Notes: generated by a model not told the origin, from the sequence alone. A stretch of 45,642 nucleotides of DNA from Pirellulales bacterium (GCA_020847515.1 JADLBW010000057.1:1-45642); one strand, 5' to 3'; positions 14,880 through 24,335 are shown, counted from the stretch's first letter. Numbers and translations: made by a program.

Positions 14880-17800
14880 ATGGCATCGCGTAGCATGTCC
14901 GCGGCCCTTGGTCGCACCGGCTGGTTCGGCATTGCGTCGGCGATTTTGGCCGTAGCTCTGGGCGGCTGGCCAGCGTTGGATACCCATGGACAGGATGCGG
15001 CGTACCAAGCCGCGCCTTCGGCAGGCCGCAGCGGCGGTCGACGTGGACGCCGCTCGTCGCCTGGGCAAGTTCAGGCCATGCTGGCCGCTCAGGCCCAGCC
15101 GGCGCCGGGCGCCCAGCCGGCCGCCGAACAGGCTAAGCCCGCGGGCGAGCAGCCCAAGCCGGGCGAAGAGAAAAAGCCAGAGGGCGAAGGGGACAAGAAG
15201 AAGGAAGAGGAAGTCAAGACCATCAAGCGTCCGACGGACAAGCCCACGGCGGATGCGGAGGAGCTGAAGGTCGCCCCCGATGAGGACGGGATGGTGCAGT
15301 TCAACTTTCGCGGCCAGCCGTGGCCCGACGTGCTGCAATGGTTTGCCGGCGTGGCCGGCTACAGCCTCGACTGGCAGGAACTGCCGGCCGACTATCTCAA
15401 TCTCTCCACCCAGCGGCGGCACACGCTGGCCGAGACCCGCGATCTGCTGAATCGGCATCTACTGGCCCGCGGCTTCACGATGCTGCTGCAGGGCGAGGCC
15501 CTGACCGTGGTGAAGGTCGACAAGCTCGATCCGAGCCTCGTGCCGCGGGTCGACCCCGACGAACTGGATGATCAAGCGCCGCATGATTTTGCCCGGGCGC
15601 GTTTTCCGCTGCCCGAAACGCTGGATCCCGCCAAGGCGGTCGAAGACGTCAAGGTGCTGCTCAGCCCGGCGGCCAAGGTGACGCCGCTGCTGGCCTCGAA
15701 GCAGATCCAGGTCATCGACGCGGTGGCGAACCTTCGCGACGTGCGAGATCTGTTGTACGCCGAGCAGCTCGCGTTGTCCCAGGACGTGCGGCCGCGGGCG
15801 TTTGACATTCGCTACCGGCGGGCCGACTACATCGCCGACCAGGTGATGATCGTCCTGGGGCTGGACCCGGGGAGCCGCAAGAACCCGATGGAATTGCAGC
15901 TTGAGCAGCAGCGGATGCAACTGTTCATGCAGATGCAGCAGCAGGGCAAGGATGTGACCTCGATGCTGAAGAAGGACGGTCCGCCAGTGTTTTTGGCCGT
16001 CGACAAGCGCCGCAATGTAGTGCTGGTCAACGCCCCGCCGAAGGAAATGGCGATCATCGAGCGGACGGTCAAGGAATTCGACGTGCCGGAGAACGGGCTG
16101 GCGGCGGCCGCGAGCGACGAACCTGGTGACGATGCCTCGGGCGTCGAAGGGCACATGCTCACCATGAAGCGTCATCCGACGCCGAACGTCAGTCCCGACG
16201 CCGTGGTCACCGCCCTGAAGGAAATGGGCAGTCTCGATCCGCTGACGCAACTGCAGAGCGACAGCACCAGCAAGACCATCTTCGCCTACGCCACGGCGGC
16301 GGATCATGCGACCATCGAGCAAATGATCCAGAAGCTGGACGACGGCACGGCCCGTACGCTGCACGTGATGTATCTCAACCGTCGCACGCCGGCCGACCAG
16401 ATCGCCGGCACGGTCAAGGCGCTGATGGTGGGCGAGCAGCCGGGCGAAAACAACTCGCGACGGTACTACTACTATGGCTACGGCGGCAACAACGAGGAGC
16501 CGAAGAATACGTTCCGCGTGCAGGCCGACATCGAAAACAACCGGCTGCTCCTGTGGGCGAACAAGGAAGAGTTGGAGCAGGTGACGACGATGCTCAAGGA
16601 CCTCGGGGCGCTGGCGGGCGATGGGGGCAATCCCAATCGCGTGCGGGTGCTCGAGGCCCGCAGCCCCCAGGAGACGGCCGAGCTGCTCAAGCGGCTGCAG
16701 CGGACATGGTCGGGGAGCAACCGGCTGAACATCAATGCGCCCCCGCCCAGTGGCGACGCCGGCCAGAGCCAAGAACCTGCCCAGACCAAGCCTGCGAAGG
16801 AACCTCCCCAGGACAAGCTGACGCAGAATGCAACCCCGAGGCGGGCCGACGCTGGGCTGGCGGCGGCAGTGAATCCTTCCGCCGCGGCGGTCGCGGCCCA
16901 GCAGATCGCCTCGGTTCGGCCGTCAGCGGGCGTGCGGTTCGCCACGCTTGCCGCGGGTCGCGCGTATCGAATTTCGCTGGCGGCCCAGGAGGCTGACCCG
17001 CCGTCTGAGCCAGGGTCCGCCGGGCCCGCCGAGGCGCCCGCCGCCGCTGCTAATCCGCCAGGGGCCGCAGAGGCGGCGCCGGCGGAAGCGGCCGAGACCA
17101 GCGAGGCCGACGCGCAGAACGCCGCTCCGCCGATAAACGTGACGATCGCCCCCGACGGCCGGATCATCCTCAGTTCGGACGATCCGGCGGCGCTGGACCA
17201 ATTGGAAGAGCTGGTCGAGCAGCTCGCGCCGCAGCGGCAGGCCTTTGAGATCTTTCATGTGCGCAACTCGCGGGCGAGCATGGTGTCGCTGAACCTGGAG
17301 GATTACTTCAAGGACGAGCTGGCCGAGGACAGCCAGGACTACTTGGGCTGGTGGTGGGACGACCAGCGCCAGTCGGAGGACCCGGCTACCCTGGGCCGCC
17401 GCCGCAAGCTGCGTTTCATCTGGGACAGCGACACCAATACGATCGTCGTCCAGAACGCCAGCGCTGCGCAATTGGAAACGATCCGCAAGCTGATCGAAAT
17501 CTACGACCAACCGGTCGATGAAGACGCCGTCGCGCGCCGCCGTACTGACGTCGTGGCGCTGAAGTATTCGCAGGCGCAGGACGTGGCGGCGGCGATCAAG
17601 GAGGTCTACCGCGATCTACTGAGCTCCAAGGACAAGGAATTCCAGGGCGGTCAGGGGGAACGCGACCGCGGCGCGCGGGAGATTCGCTACAGCTTCTGGG
17701 GCGGCGGCAGCAACCAGAAGACGGCGCCGGTGAAGATGTCGTTCGAAGGCGCGCTGTCGATTGGCATCGACCCGATCTCCAACAGCCTGATCATCTCCGC

Positions 17801-17972
17801 CGACGAACAGATCTGGGAGAACGTCCGCGACCTGGCGATCTCGCTTGACGAGAAGGCGAAGCCGGACACCGTGGTGCGGGTCCATAAGATCGACGGCGCG
17901 ATCGACGCCAAGCAGCTCAAGACGATGCTGCTGGAATCGCTGTCCAAGCCCATGCGCCGCGGCAGACAGTAG
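14880..17972 (+). CDS. Secretin-N-domain repeat protein without pore domain
   Basis: A 1030-residue exported protein. The start was placed at the ATG six bases after GAGGAAG. A signal peptide or anchor (GWFGIASAILAVALGGWPAL) is followed by a low-complexity Ala/Pro/Lys/Glu linker, an N0-like domain (FNFRGQPWPDVLQWFAGVAG), and at least four repeats of the ring-building short secretin domain: strands such as FDIRYRRADYIADQVMIVL, LHVMYLNRRTPADQI, FRVQADIENNRLLLWA, FHVRNSRASMVSLNL, LRFIWDSDTNTIVVQNAS and SIGIDPISNSLIISA. The C-terminal beta-barrel that makes the GspD/PilQ pore is absent. The acidic and Ala-rich inserts separate the domains. A structural periplasmic ring or scaffold is a reasonable guess. 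Confidence 0.8.
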   Translation: MASRSMSAALGRTGWFGIASAILAVALGGWPALDTHGQDAAYQAAPSAGRSGGRRGRRSSPGQVQAMLAAQAQPAPGAQPAAEQAKPAGEQPKPGEEKKPEGEGDKKKEEEVKTIKRPTDKPTADAEELKVAPDEDGMVQFNFRGQPWPDVLQWFAGVAGYSLDWQELPADYLNLSTQRRHTLAETRDLLNRHLLARGFTMLLQGEALTVVKVDKLDPSLVPRVDPDELDDQAPHDFARARFPLPETLDPAKAVEDVKVLLSPAAKVTPLLASKQIQVIDAVANLRDVRDLLYAEQLALSQDVRPRAFDIRYRRADYIADQVMIVLGLDPGSRKNPMELQLEQQRMQLFMQMQQQGKDVTSMLKKDGPPVFLAVDKRRNVVLVNAPPKEMAIIERTVKEFDVPENGLAAAASDEPGDDASGVEGHMLTMKRHPTPNVSPDAVVTALKEMGSLDPLTQLQSDSTSKTIFAYATAADHATIEQMIQKLDDGTARTLHVMYLNRRTPADQIAGTVKALMVGEQPGENNSRRYYYYGYGGNNEEPKNTFRVQADIENNRLLLWANKEELEQVTTMLKDLGALAGDGGNPNRVRVLEARSPQETAELLKRLQRTWSGSNRLNINAPPPSGDAGQSQEPAQTKPAKEPPQDKLTQNATPRRADAGLAAAVNPSAAAVAAQQIASVRPSAGVRFATLAAGRAYRISLAAQEADPPSEPGSAGPAEAPAAAANPPGAAEAAPAEAAETSEADAQNAAPPINVTIAPDGRIILSSDDPAALDQLEELVEQLAPQRQAFEIFHVRNSRASMVSLNLEDYFKDELAEDSQDYLGWWWDDQRQSEDPATLGRRRKLRFIWDSDTNTIVVQNASAAQLETIRKLIEIYDQPVDEDAVARRRTDVVALKYSQAQDVAAAIKEVYRDLLSSKDKEFQGGQGERDRGAREIRYSFWGGGSNQKTAPVKMSFEGALSIGIDPISNSLIISADEQIWENVRDLAISLDEKAKPDTVVRVHKIDGAIDAKQLKTMLLESLSKPMRRGRQ

Positions 17973-17991
17973 GCGTGAAAGGGGCGGAATC

Positions 17992-19563
17992 TCAGCCCGC
18001 ATTTAAGCTTGCCAGGGCCCGCGCGATGCGGCGCTGGCAGCGCTGGCGGCCGAGGATCGCCAGGGCGTCGAACAGGCCGAAGCCCACCGCCTTGCCGGTA
18101 ACCGCGACGCGAACGGCGTGGACGACGTCGGCGAGCTTGATGCCGCGGCGCTCGACGAACTCCTTCAAATGCGCTTCCAGGGCCGGCGCCTCGAACGGCT
18201 CGACGCCGGCCAGTTCCTCGGCGTAGGCGGCCAGCAGCTCCCTGGCGCCCGCGGGGCGGGCGATGCGCTTCTCGAAGGCGGCCGCGTCGTACGGCAGGTC
18301 GTCGTCGGGCAGGAAGAACTCGGCGTAGTCGAGCACGTCGCCGGCCATCTTCACGCGGTCGCCGGCGGCGGCGAGGATTTTTGAGAGATAGGGCCCCGTG
18401 TCGCAGGTAGGGGGCTGGCTCACCAGCGCCGCGCGCTGCAGAAACGGGACGCACCGCGCCACCTTCTGCTTCAGCGGGAGCTGTTGCATCGCCCGGTCCT
18501 GAAACGCCAGGAGCTTCTGCGGGTCGAAGCTGGCCGGCGCCTTGTTGACCCGCTCCAGCGAGAAGTGCTCGATCATCTGGGGCCGCGAGAATTCCTCCCG
18601 CTGGGCGTCGAGCGACCAGCCCAACAGCAGCAGGTAATTCAGCAGCGCGTCGGGCAGGAAGCCGATCTGGGCGTAGAAGTCCACGATTACGGGGTTGAAC
18701 GTATCGGCCGCCGTCGCCAGCCCAAGTCGCCGGGCAATGCCGTCGCCGCGCTCCACCAGCGCGGCGAAGTCCTTATTCTTGAGATATTTGTCCAGTTTGC
18801 GCGTGCTCAGCTTCGTCTTGCTCCCCGGCTCGGCGACGTACGGCAAGTGGGCGTATTGCGGCAGCTCGTAGCCCAGCGACCGGGCGATGAAGGCCTGCCG
18901 CGGCGTATTGGAGAGGTGCTCCTCGGCGCGGATCACGTGGGTGATCTTCATCGCCTCGTCGTCCACCACCGACGCCAGATGGTAGAGGCACGAGCCGTCG
19001 GCCCGCTGGATGACGTGGTCCTGCTCGCTCGCCCAGGCGAAGCGAACCTCGCCGCGGACCAGGTCGCCCAGCGCCAGCTCCCCGTCGCGGGGCATCTTCA
19101 GCCGCACGACCGCCTGGCGGCCTTCGGCCTCGAAGCGTGCGGCGTCGGCGGGCGTTTCGGCCCTCCAGCGGCGGCTATAGGTGAACTGCCCGCCGGCGGC
19201 CTGCGCCGCCTCGCGCTCCGCCTGCAGCTCCTCGGGGCGGGCGTAGTCGCGGTAGGCGGCGCCGCGGGCGAGCAGCTCGTCGATGGCCGCCTGGTACAGC
19301 TCGCCGCGCTGCGACTGGTAATAGGGGCCGTAGGGGCCGCCAACTTCAGGACCTTCGTCCCAGTCGAGGCCGAGCCAGCGGAAGCCCTCGAGAATCGGCT
19401 CCAGCGCCGCCGCGACGTTGCGCTGCTGATCGGTATCGTCGACGCGCAAGAGGAACTGGCCGCCGTGCTTTCGGGCGAAGAGCCAATTGAACAGCGCCGT
19501 CCGCACGCCGCCGATGTGCAGGTAACCGGTGGGGCTGGGGGCGAAACGGGTGCGAACGGTCAT
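17992..19563 (-). CDS. gltX: Glutamate--tRNA ligase
   Basis: This 523-residue class I aminoacyl-tRNA synthetase charges tRNA-Glu with glutamate (or tRNA-Gln non-discriminatingly where an amidotransferase exists). Visible marks: [21 protein letters not shown] containing the HIGH-type [14 protein letters not shown], an [27 protein letters not shown] block, and the KMSKS equivalent KLSTRKLD. The C-terminal anticodon-binding domain ends with [22 protein letters not shown]. The length is typical. The gene is convergent with the secretin-N gene, 19 bases away, with no visible terminator between them. Confidence 0.95.
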   Translation of the reverse strand: MTVRTRFAPSPTGYLHIGGVRTALFNWLFARKHGGQFLLRVDDTDQQRNVAAALEPILEGFRWLGLDWDEGPEVGGPYGPYYQSQRGELYQAAIDELLARGAAYRDYARPEELQAEREAAQAAGGQFTYSRRWRAETPADAARFEAEGRQAVVRLKMPRDGELALGDLVRGEVRFAWASEQDHVIQRADGSCLYHLASVVDDEAMKITHVIRAEEHLSNTPRQAFIARSLGYELPQYAHLPYVAEPGSKTKLSTRKLDKYLKNKDFAALVERGDGIARRLGLATAADTFNPVIVDFYAQIGFLPDALLNYLLLLGWSLDAQREEFSRPQMIEHFSLERVNKAPASFDPQKLLAFQDRAMQQLPLKQKVARCVPFLQRAALVSQPPTCDTGPYLSKILAAAGDRVKMAGDVLDYAEFFLPDDDLPYDAAAFEKRIARPAGARELLAAYAEELAGVEPFEAPALEAHLKEFVERRGIKLADVVHAVRVAVTGKAVGFGLFDALAILGRQRCQRRIARALASLNAG

Positions 19564-19754
19564 GGCGGGTTCGGGCGCGTCGAGAACGGGAGAGAACGGA
19601 GGCGCCGCTATTATCGCCGCCCCGGCGCGAGGACGAACAGGGGGTAGGCGCGCCGCCTGACGAGCGCCCAGCAGCCGCCGCTCAACGAGCGCCCCGGGGC
19701 GCCGTCGGGGAACTCGCTTTTGGGGCGCGCAGTCGGTATGAGGCCGCTCCGGCG

Positions 19755-19793
19755 GCGCGTTGAGTCGCGGCTACCTGCGCGTTGAGTCGCGGC
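19755..19793. repeat. Short tandem repeat GCGCGTTGAGTCGCGGC
   Basis: The same 17 bases occur at 19755-19771 and 19777-19793, a 22-bp period, in the 240-bp gap between gltX and the next minus-strand gene. No function is suggested by the sequence. Confidence 0.6.
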
Positions 19794-19803
19794 CGCGGGG
19801 CGG

Positions 19804-20922
19804 TTAGGCGGCGCGGTTTTGTTTGCGCAAGCGTTTGCGTTCCGCCTTGCTTGGCTTGCGAGGGTAGGAGTCGAGCTGCGATTGTTCCTCATCGTCGTCG
19901 GCGTCCCAGGAGGCCCCGGTAGATGCGGCGGCCTCCATGGGGATCGGCGTCGGAAGGGTCGGGGCGGAACGGAGCTCCTTGGGCGTCGGCATCGGCACGG
20001 TGGCTGCCGCCGCAGGCTCCTCCGCGGCGGGGGCGCCGGTGGGCCGCTGATGCTTGGCCCGACGGAGGCGCCGGGGCGAGTGGTCGATGAGCCCCTGCAC
20101 GTCGAGCACCACGTAGCGCGCGAATTTCATTAGCGCTGCCAAGGTAAACGCGTGGCCGACGAGCGGCGCCGTCCGGCTTAGCGCGTCGTTCCAGGCGCCC
20201 AGGGTCGCCGCCGCCCCGCCCAGGGCCCCGACGGCGGCGGCCGCGTACCAGGCGCCGGCGGCGATCGTCAGGGCCCAGGCGGTGCGGCATTCGCGTAGTT
20301 CGACCGAGGTGCGAGCCAACAGCCAAGCCCCGGCGACGCCCAGCGGCGCCAGCCACCACTCGGCGCCGCTGGAGGTGAGCGACCAACCGGTCGCTCCAGC
20401 AAGCGCCGCGGCGAAAAGCCGTTGCAGGTCCGCCACGGCGTTCAGACTGCCCAGCGCCGCGGCCCAGGCAACCCACTTCCAGACGCGATACCGGCCTTGG
20501 AGGTCGTCGACGCGATGCTTGCGGAGCGAATAGACGAGCCGCGCTAGCAGTGCAGCCGCTAGCAGTCCGATGGCTGACAGCCAGGCGACGACGCTATCGG
20601 CGAGCTGGACGAGCGCTTCCGCGGACAGCCCTGGCACGGCGGCGGCGATCGGCTCGGCGTAGCGGACGAGCGACTGGCAGGCCGCGGCGGCGGCGATGCC
20701 CGCCGCTAGCATCAGAAGCACTGTGCGGGTGCGGCGGGGTACGAAGTCGCTGACTTGGGGGTGGTGCTCGATGCCGGCCTGTTCCCCGTAGCGCGGGGCC
20801 GGTTCGTCGGCGCTGGGCCCGACAGGGCGTGCGACGGCGAGGTTCGCGCCGCTGAGGAGCTCTTCGTTGAGGATTCGCCGCCGCCGTCCGCCGCGAGCCA
20901 TAGTCGATGCCATAAAACCCAT
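19804..20922 (-). CDS. Multi-pass membrane protein, hypothetical
   Basis: A 372-residue protein of no family I recognise. After a basic start (MARGGRRRR) and about 50 variable residues there are six or more hydrophobic helices: VLLMLAAGIAAAAACQSL, AIGLLAAALLARLVY, WVAWAAALGSLNAVA, WLAPLGVAGAWLLA, LTIAAGAWYAAAAVGALGG and a final segment near VGHAFTLAALMKFARYVVLDV. The last 110 residues are cytoplasmic-looking, rich in Pro/Ala with an acidic patch (DADDDEEQ) and a Lys/Arg end (KAERKRLRKQ). Two nearby ATGs (20922, 20913) could serve as start. No motif links it to a transporter class. Confidence 0.75.
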   Translation of the reverse strand: MGFMASTMARGGRRRRILNEELLSGANLAVARPVGPSADEPAPRYGEQAGIEHHPQVSDFVPRRTRTVLLMLAAGIAAAAACQSLVRYAEPIAAAVPGLSAEALVQLADSVVAWLSAIGLLAAALLARLVYSLRKHRVDDLQGRYRVWKWVAWAAALGSLNAVADLQRLFAAALAGATGWSLTSSGAEWWLAPLGVAGAWLLARTSVELRECRTAWALTIAAGAWYAAAAVGALGGAAATLGAWNDALSRTAPLVGHAFTLAALMKFARYVVLDVQGLIDHSPRRLRRAKHQRPTGAPAAEEPAAAATVPMPTPKELRSAPTLPTPIPMEAAASTGASWDADDDEEQSQLDSYPRKPSKAERKRLRKQNRAA

Positions 20923-21248
20923 GCTTCAAGTTAACGAGTCGAGAAAGCTGCGTCCCAATCACTCGACCGGCCCGCGCTTGACTAGCCGGCGCCGCGGCGC
21001 GGGCGGTCCGTCATAATCGGCATCGGCATTTTGACCGCGATAATCCGCATGCGCCGGCGGCAGCAGCGGTGGTAGGGCCTAGGTAAGTTGGGGAAGCTGT
21101 CGGCACGGGCGTACGCCTCGGCGCCCTGTGCTCGCAGTCGCGGCTCGCGGCGGCAGGCGAAGTGCGCCCGAGGGGCGTGCGACCGCGACGGGCAGTGGAA
21201 TCAACCCTGTTCTACTGGTTGACCAGTAATAGGCGCCGGATCAGAGCG
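20923..21248. other. Intergenic with palindromic operator candidate
   Basis: This gap separates divergently transcribed genes. Apart from the palindrome at 21213-21228 nothing distinctive is visible; it is rich in GGCG/CGCC steps and holds no supported gene. Confidence 0.5.
21213..21228. promoter_or_regulatory. Palindromic operator candidate upstream of blaI-like gene
   Basis: TACTGGT (21213-21219) and ACCAGTA (21222-21228) form a perfect inverted repeat with a two-base centre, 20 bases upstream of the repressor start. BlaI/MecI repressors bind short dyads at their own promoters, so self-control through this site is plausible. Confidence 0.55.
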
Positions 21249-21710
21249 ATGGGCGACAGGCAGCCGACCGAGCGCGAACTCGAAGCTTTGAAGGTGTTGT
21301 GGGACCGCGGCGAGGCGACCGTGCGGGAGATCTGCGAAGCCACGAACCAGCACAACGCCGACCTCGCCTATACCACGGTGCTCAGCCTGCTGCAGGTCAT
21401 GGAGCAAAAGGGGCTGGCGAGCCACCGCCGCGACGGCAAGGCCTACGTCTATTCGGCCGAGATCGAGCTGGCGAAGACCTTCCGGCAGATGGCCGGCGAA
21501 TTTCTCGATCGGGTGTTCGACGGGGCGGTCGGCGAGTATGTCGTTCATGCCCTCGAGTCGCGCAAGCTCTCGCCGCGCGAACTCGACGAATTACAGGCGA
21601 TGATCGACGAGGCCAAACAGGACGCCGCCGGCAAACGAGCCGGCTCTCGGCGCCGAAAACGCCGTGGGGAAGTGACGGTCCTGCGTCGAAGGCGTTGGCA
21701 GATGCAATGA
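21249..21710 (+). CDS. BlaI/MecI/CopY-family repressor, orphan
   Basis: A 153-residue winged-helix repressor. The N-terminal domain reads PTERELEALKVLWDRGEATV, then REICEATNQHNADLAYTTVL with the family's YTTVLSLLQVME recognition helix and KGLASHRRDGKAYVYSA wing; the C-terminal helices mediate dimerisation. The tail (KRAGSRRRKRRGEVTVLRRRR) is unusually basic. Related repressors are inactivated by a BlaR1/M56 membrane protease encoded alongside; no such gene is adjacent here. The start was taken at MGDRQPTERE where homology begins. The palindrome just upstream is a likely operator. Confidence 0.88.
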   Translation: MGDRQPTERELEALKVLWDRGEATVREICEATNQHNADLAYTTVLSLLQVMEQKGLASHRRDGKAYVYSAEIELAKTFRQMAGEFLDRVFDGAVGEYVVHALESRKLSPRELDELQAMIDEAKQDAAGKRAGSRRRKRRGEVTVLRRRRWQMQ

Positions 21711-21750
21711 ACCTGCGTGAACGGCAGGGGCTGAAGAGCTCCGATCAAGC

Positions 21751-21794
21751 GTAAGGGTAGCGCCCGACGGCCCGCCTTTAGCGGGCGACCTTAC
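21751..21794. terminator. Hairpin after the BlaI-like gene
   Basis: GTAAGG (21751-21756) pairs with CCTTAC (21789-21794), and inside GCCCGC (21770-21775) pairs with GCGGGC (21781-21786) around CTTTA. No T tract follows, so it is a processing or weak termination stem at best. The rest of the 322-bp gap up to 22032 shows nothing. Confidence 0.4.
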
Positions 21795-22032
21795 GATTCA
21801 GAAAGCCTGCCGCACGGTCGGCGGCGCCGGCGCCTATTCGTTAAGGGTGGAGTGGACGCGGCCGTTTGCGGACGCGCGCATGGAGTTGCGTGCGCGCCAG
21901 GGCTGAAGGACAATTGGGAAGCCGATAGATAGCCCGAACGCCGCTTTGCCCTTCCCTCCCTTGCCCGGGCAGATAGTCGCCTGGCTAAGCGCCAGGCGGC
22001 GACTCGCCCCGCCCTGTCCCTGCCGCCGCTTC

Positions 22033-22722
22033 GTGCACGAGCTACAGTCAATTACCGCGCCCTTTTTTCCGCTGGCCGAGCTTGGCGAGTTCGAGGTCGC
22101 CGGCGCGAGCGAGTTGCCGGAGGATTATCAGGCGTTGCTCGCGCACGACGACCATATGACCGTCACGGTCGAGGCGTTCTTCAATTGCCATGTCGACGTG
22201 CGGGTGCTCCAGGAGCGGCACGAGGGGCACTTCTATCGCCGCACGAGCCTGTTAATCTGCCAGTCGATCGGCGAGGCGGTACAGTTCGGGGCGATTTGCG
22301 TCGATCTGCGGGGGCTGTCGGATGTGGTGCGCCGCGAGATCGAAAGCCGCCGCACGCCCCTGGGGCGGATTCTGCTGCGGCATAATGTGCTGCGGCGGGT
22401 AGAATTGCGGCGGCTATGGCGAATATTGCCGGGGCCGGTCCTGTGCGAGCATCTGGGACTGCCGCCGGGCGGCCAAATGCAGGCGGGAGGCCAAATGGGC
22501 GTGGGAGGCGCATCGGCGTCAGAGACGCCGACTCCCGAGAGGGGCGCATGGGCGGCGGTGGAGTCTGCCGCCAAGGGCGCCGCCGCAAAGATCGCTGCCG
22601 CAAAGACCGGCGAAACTCCATCCTCGGCGAATGCGTACATCTATGGACGGACGGCGCGGATCGTGGTGGAAGATCGGCCCGCCATGACGCTGTTGGAGAT
22701 CGTGAAGGCCGAAACGCAATAG
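22033..22722 (+). CDS. Chorismate-lyase-like (UbiC/DUF98 fold) protein
   Basis: The central 110 residues (LPEDYQALLAHDDHMTVTVE, FFNCHVDVRVLQER, FYRRTSLLICQSIGEAVQFG, REIESRRTPLGRILLRHNVL) follow the chorismate pyruvate-lyase layout: an LL-H-D-MT start, a helix, a strand with R-R-x-LL, and a C-terminal PLG-IL element. UbiC makes 4-hydroxybenzoate from chorismate; relatives in planctomycetes are uncharacterised. A GTG at 22033 fits the conserved start, though no ribosome site is evident. Residues of about 155-205 are low-complexity Gly/Gln/Ala containing a DNA palindrome (22503-22536), so the gene seems to carry an inserted repeat. The enzyme activity is not certain. Confidence 0.6.
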   Translation: MHELQSITAPFFPLAELGEFEVAGASELPEDYQALLAHDDHMTVTVEAFFNCHVDVRVLQERHEGHFYRRTSLLICQSIGEAVQFGAICVDLRGLSDVVRREIESRRTPLGRILLRHNVLRRVELRRLWRILPGPVLCEHLGLPPGGQMQAGGQMGVGGASASETPTPERGAWAAVESAAKGAAAKIAAAKTGETPSSANAYIYGRTARIVVEDRPAMTLLEIVKAETQ

Positions 22723-22798
22723 GCGCCGCCGCTACGGCCGCCGCGGGTATTGTCTCGCGCCGCTTATCTGGCAGCGCGCCACGACCGGACGCCTTGGC

Positions 22799-22808
22799 TA
22801 TATATAAC
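22799..22808 (+). promoter_or_regulatory. -10-like TATATATAAC abutting the glycosyltransferase start
   Basis: TATATA/TATAAC lies 3-12 bases upstream of the ATG at 22811, placing the predicted transcript start at or next to the A of the start codon. No Shine-Dalgarno sequence is present, so leaderless translation is possible. No convincing -35 box was found. Confidence 0.4.
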
Positions 22809-22810
22809 GT

Positions 22811-24178
22811 ATGCGCATCGTATATCTGGCTGCCGGGGCCGCGGGGATGTACTGCGGCAGTTGCCTGCACGACAATACGCTGGCGGCGGCCCTATTGAAG
22901 TTGGGCGAGGAGGTGATCCTCGCGCCGATCTACACGCCGTTGCGGACCGATGAGGAGGATGTCAGCCGCCCGCGGGTCTTTGTCGGCGGGATCAACGCCT
23001 ATTTGCAGCAGAAGTTGCCGCTATTGAGCCGTCTTCCGCGGTGGGTCGATCGGTGGCTGAACCATCCGGGCCTGTTGCGGCTGGCGACGCGGCGGGCGGC
23101 GAGCGTGGCGCCCGCGAAGCTAGGCGCCCTGACGGTGTCGATGCTCCAGGGCGAACAGGGCCGCCAGCGCAAGGAGCTCGCCGAACTGGTCGACTGGCTG
23201 GCGGACGAAGCGCGGCCTGACGTCGTCCACCTCTCAAATGCGTTGATGCTCGGACTGGCGCGAACCATTGGGCAGCGGTGCGGGCGACCGGTCGTGTGCA
23301 CCTTATCGGGCGAAGACATTTTTCTGGAAAGGCTTAAGCCGCCTTACTATGAGCAAGCGCGGCAGCTCATTCGCGAACGGTCGGCCGATGTAGCCGCCTT
23401 CGTCGCGCTGAACAGCTACTACGCCGACTACATGGCCGAGTATCTGGGCGTCGCGCGAGCGCGGATTGAGGTGATTCCGCACGGGCTGAATCTGGAAGGT
23501 CACGGCGGCCCGGCGTCGCGAGCCGCAGGTAGCCCGCGCCGCGTCGGGTTTGTGGCCCGAATTTGCCATGACAAGGGATTGCACCTGTTGGTCGACGCGG
23601 CCGAACGGATCGTGGACGATCCGCGGACGCCGCGCTTCGAGATGCACGCCGCCGGTTACCTGGGCGACGGCGATCGGCCCTACTTGGCGGCCATCGAGCG
23701 CCGCGTCGCGGCGGGGCGGTTGGCCGGGCGCTTCACCTACCATGGCGAGCTGGACCGAGCCGGCAAGATTGCGCTGCTGCAATCACTCGACGTACTGGCC
23801 CTACCGACGGTGTATCGCGAGAGCAAGGGGCTGCCGGCCTTGGAGGCCTGGGCGAACGGAGTTCCGGCGGTGCTGCCGGCGCACGGGGCCTTCCCCGAGT
23901 TGGCGGCGGCCACCGGCGGCGCTGTGCTGCACGAGCCGCACAACGCAGCCGACCTGGCGGAAAAGCTAGTCCTGCTGCTGGCCGATCCAGCGCGGGCTCT
24001 AGAGCTGGGCCGCGCCGGGCAGCGCGCCGTGGGGCGGCGGTACCAGGCCGCGACCATGGCCGAGCAGACCCGCCGGCTGTACGCCCAGGTGATCGCGGGC
24101 CGGGAGGGGGTGCGAGCGGCCCTGCCAGCATCAAGTGAGCCGTTGAGTGCATTGAGCGCCCGGCGCGCGGCTGAATAG
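22811..24178 (+). CDS. Glycosyltransferase family 4 protein
   Basis: A 455-residue GT-B glycosyltransferase. The N-terminal Rossmann half has MRIVYLAAGAAGMYCGSCLHDN (glycine loop and the GSCLHDN segment that recurs in a bacterial GT4 subgroup) and DVVHLSNALMLG. The C-terminal half has RRVGFVARICHDKGLHLLVDA, then the nucleotide-sugar site VYRESKGLPALEAWANGVPAVLP containing the E-x7-E motif (E-S-KGLPALE), both glutamates present. It transfers sugar from an activated donor to a lipid or glycan acceptor in the cytoplasm; the specific acceptor cannot be read from the sequence. The final 40 residues are Ala/Ser-rich. Confidence 0.85.
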   Translation: MRIVYLAAGAAGMYCGSCLHDNTLAAALLKLGEEVILAPIYTPLRTDEEDVSRPRVFVGGINAYLQQKLPLLSRLPRWVDRWLNHPGLLRLATRRAASVAPAKLGALTVSMLQGEQGRQRKELAELVDWLADEARPDVVHLSNALMLGLARTIGQRCGRPVVCTLSGEDIFLERLKPPYYEQARQLIRERSADVAAFVALNSYYADYMAEYLGVARARIEVIPHGLNLEGHGGPASRAAGSPRRVGFVARICHDKGLHLLVDAAERIVDDPRTPRFEMHAAGYLGDGDRPYLAAIERRVAAGRLAGRFTYHGELDRAGKIALLQSLDVLALPTVYRESKGLPALEAWANGVPAVLPAHGAFPELAAATGGAVLHEPHNAADLAEKLVLLLADPARALELGRAGQRAVGRRYQAATMAEQTRRLYAQVIAGREGVRAALPASSEPLSALSARRAAE

Positions 24179-24335
24179 TACGATCCCGCGCTTGCAGATT
24201 GCGACGTCGCCTGCGGTCGAAATGGCCGCGTCACAATTCGCGCCGCCGGCGGCGCCGAGCGAACCAAATCGGCCGAATTGTCCTGCGGCGGCGGGCGACG
24301 GGCGACATGCGTCGTATTTAACCCGGTCTTTGGCT

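Noticed and set aside
19755-19793. A regulatory function for the 17-bp tandem repeat
   Set aside because: Only two copies in a short gap with no dyad symmetry or promoter nearby; recorded as a repeat only.
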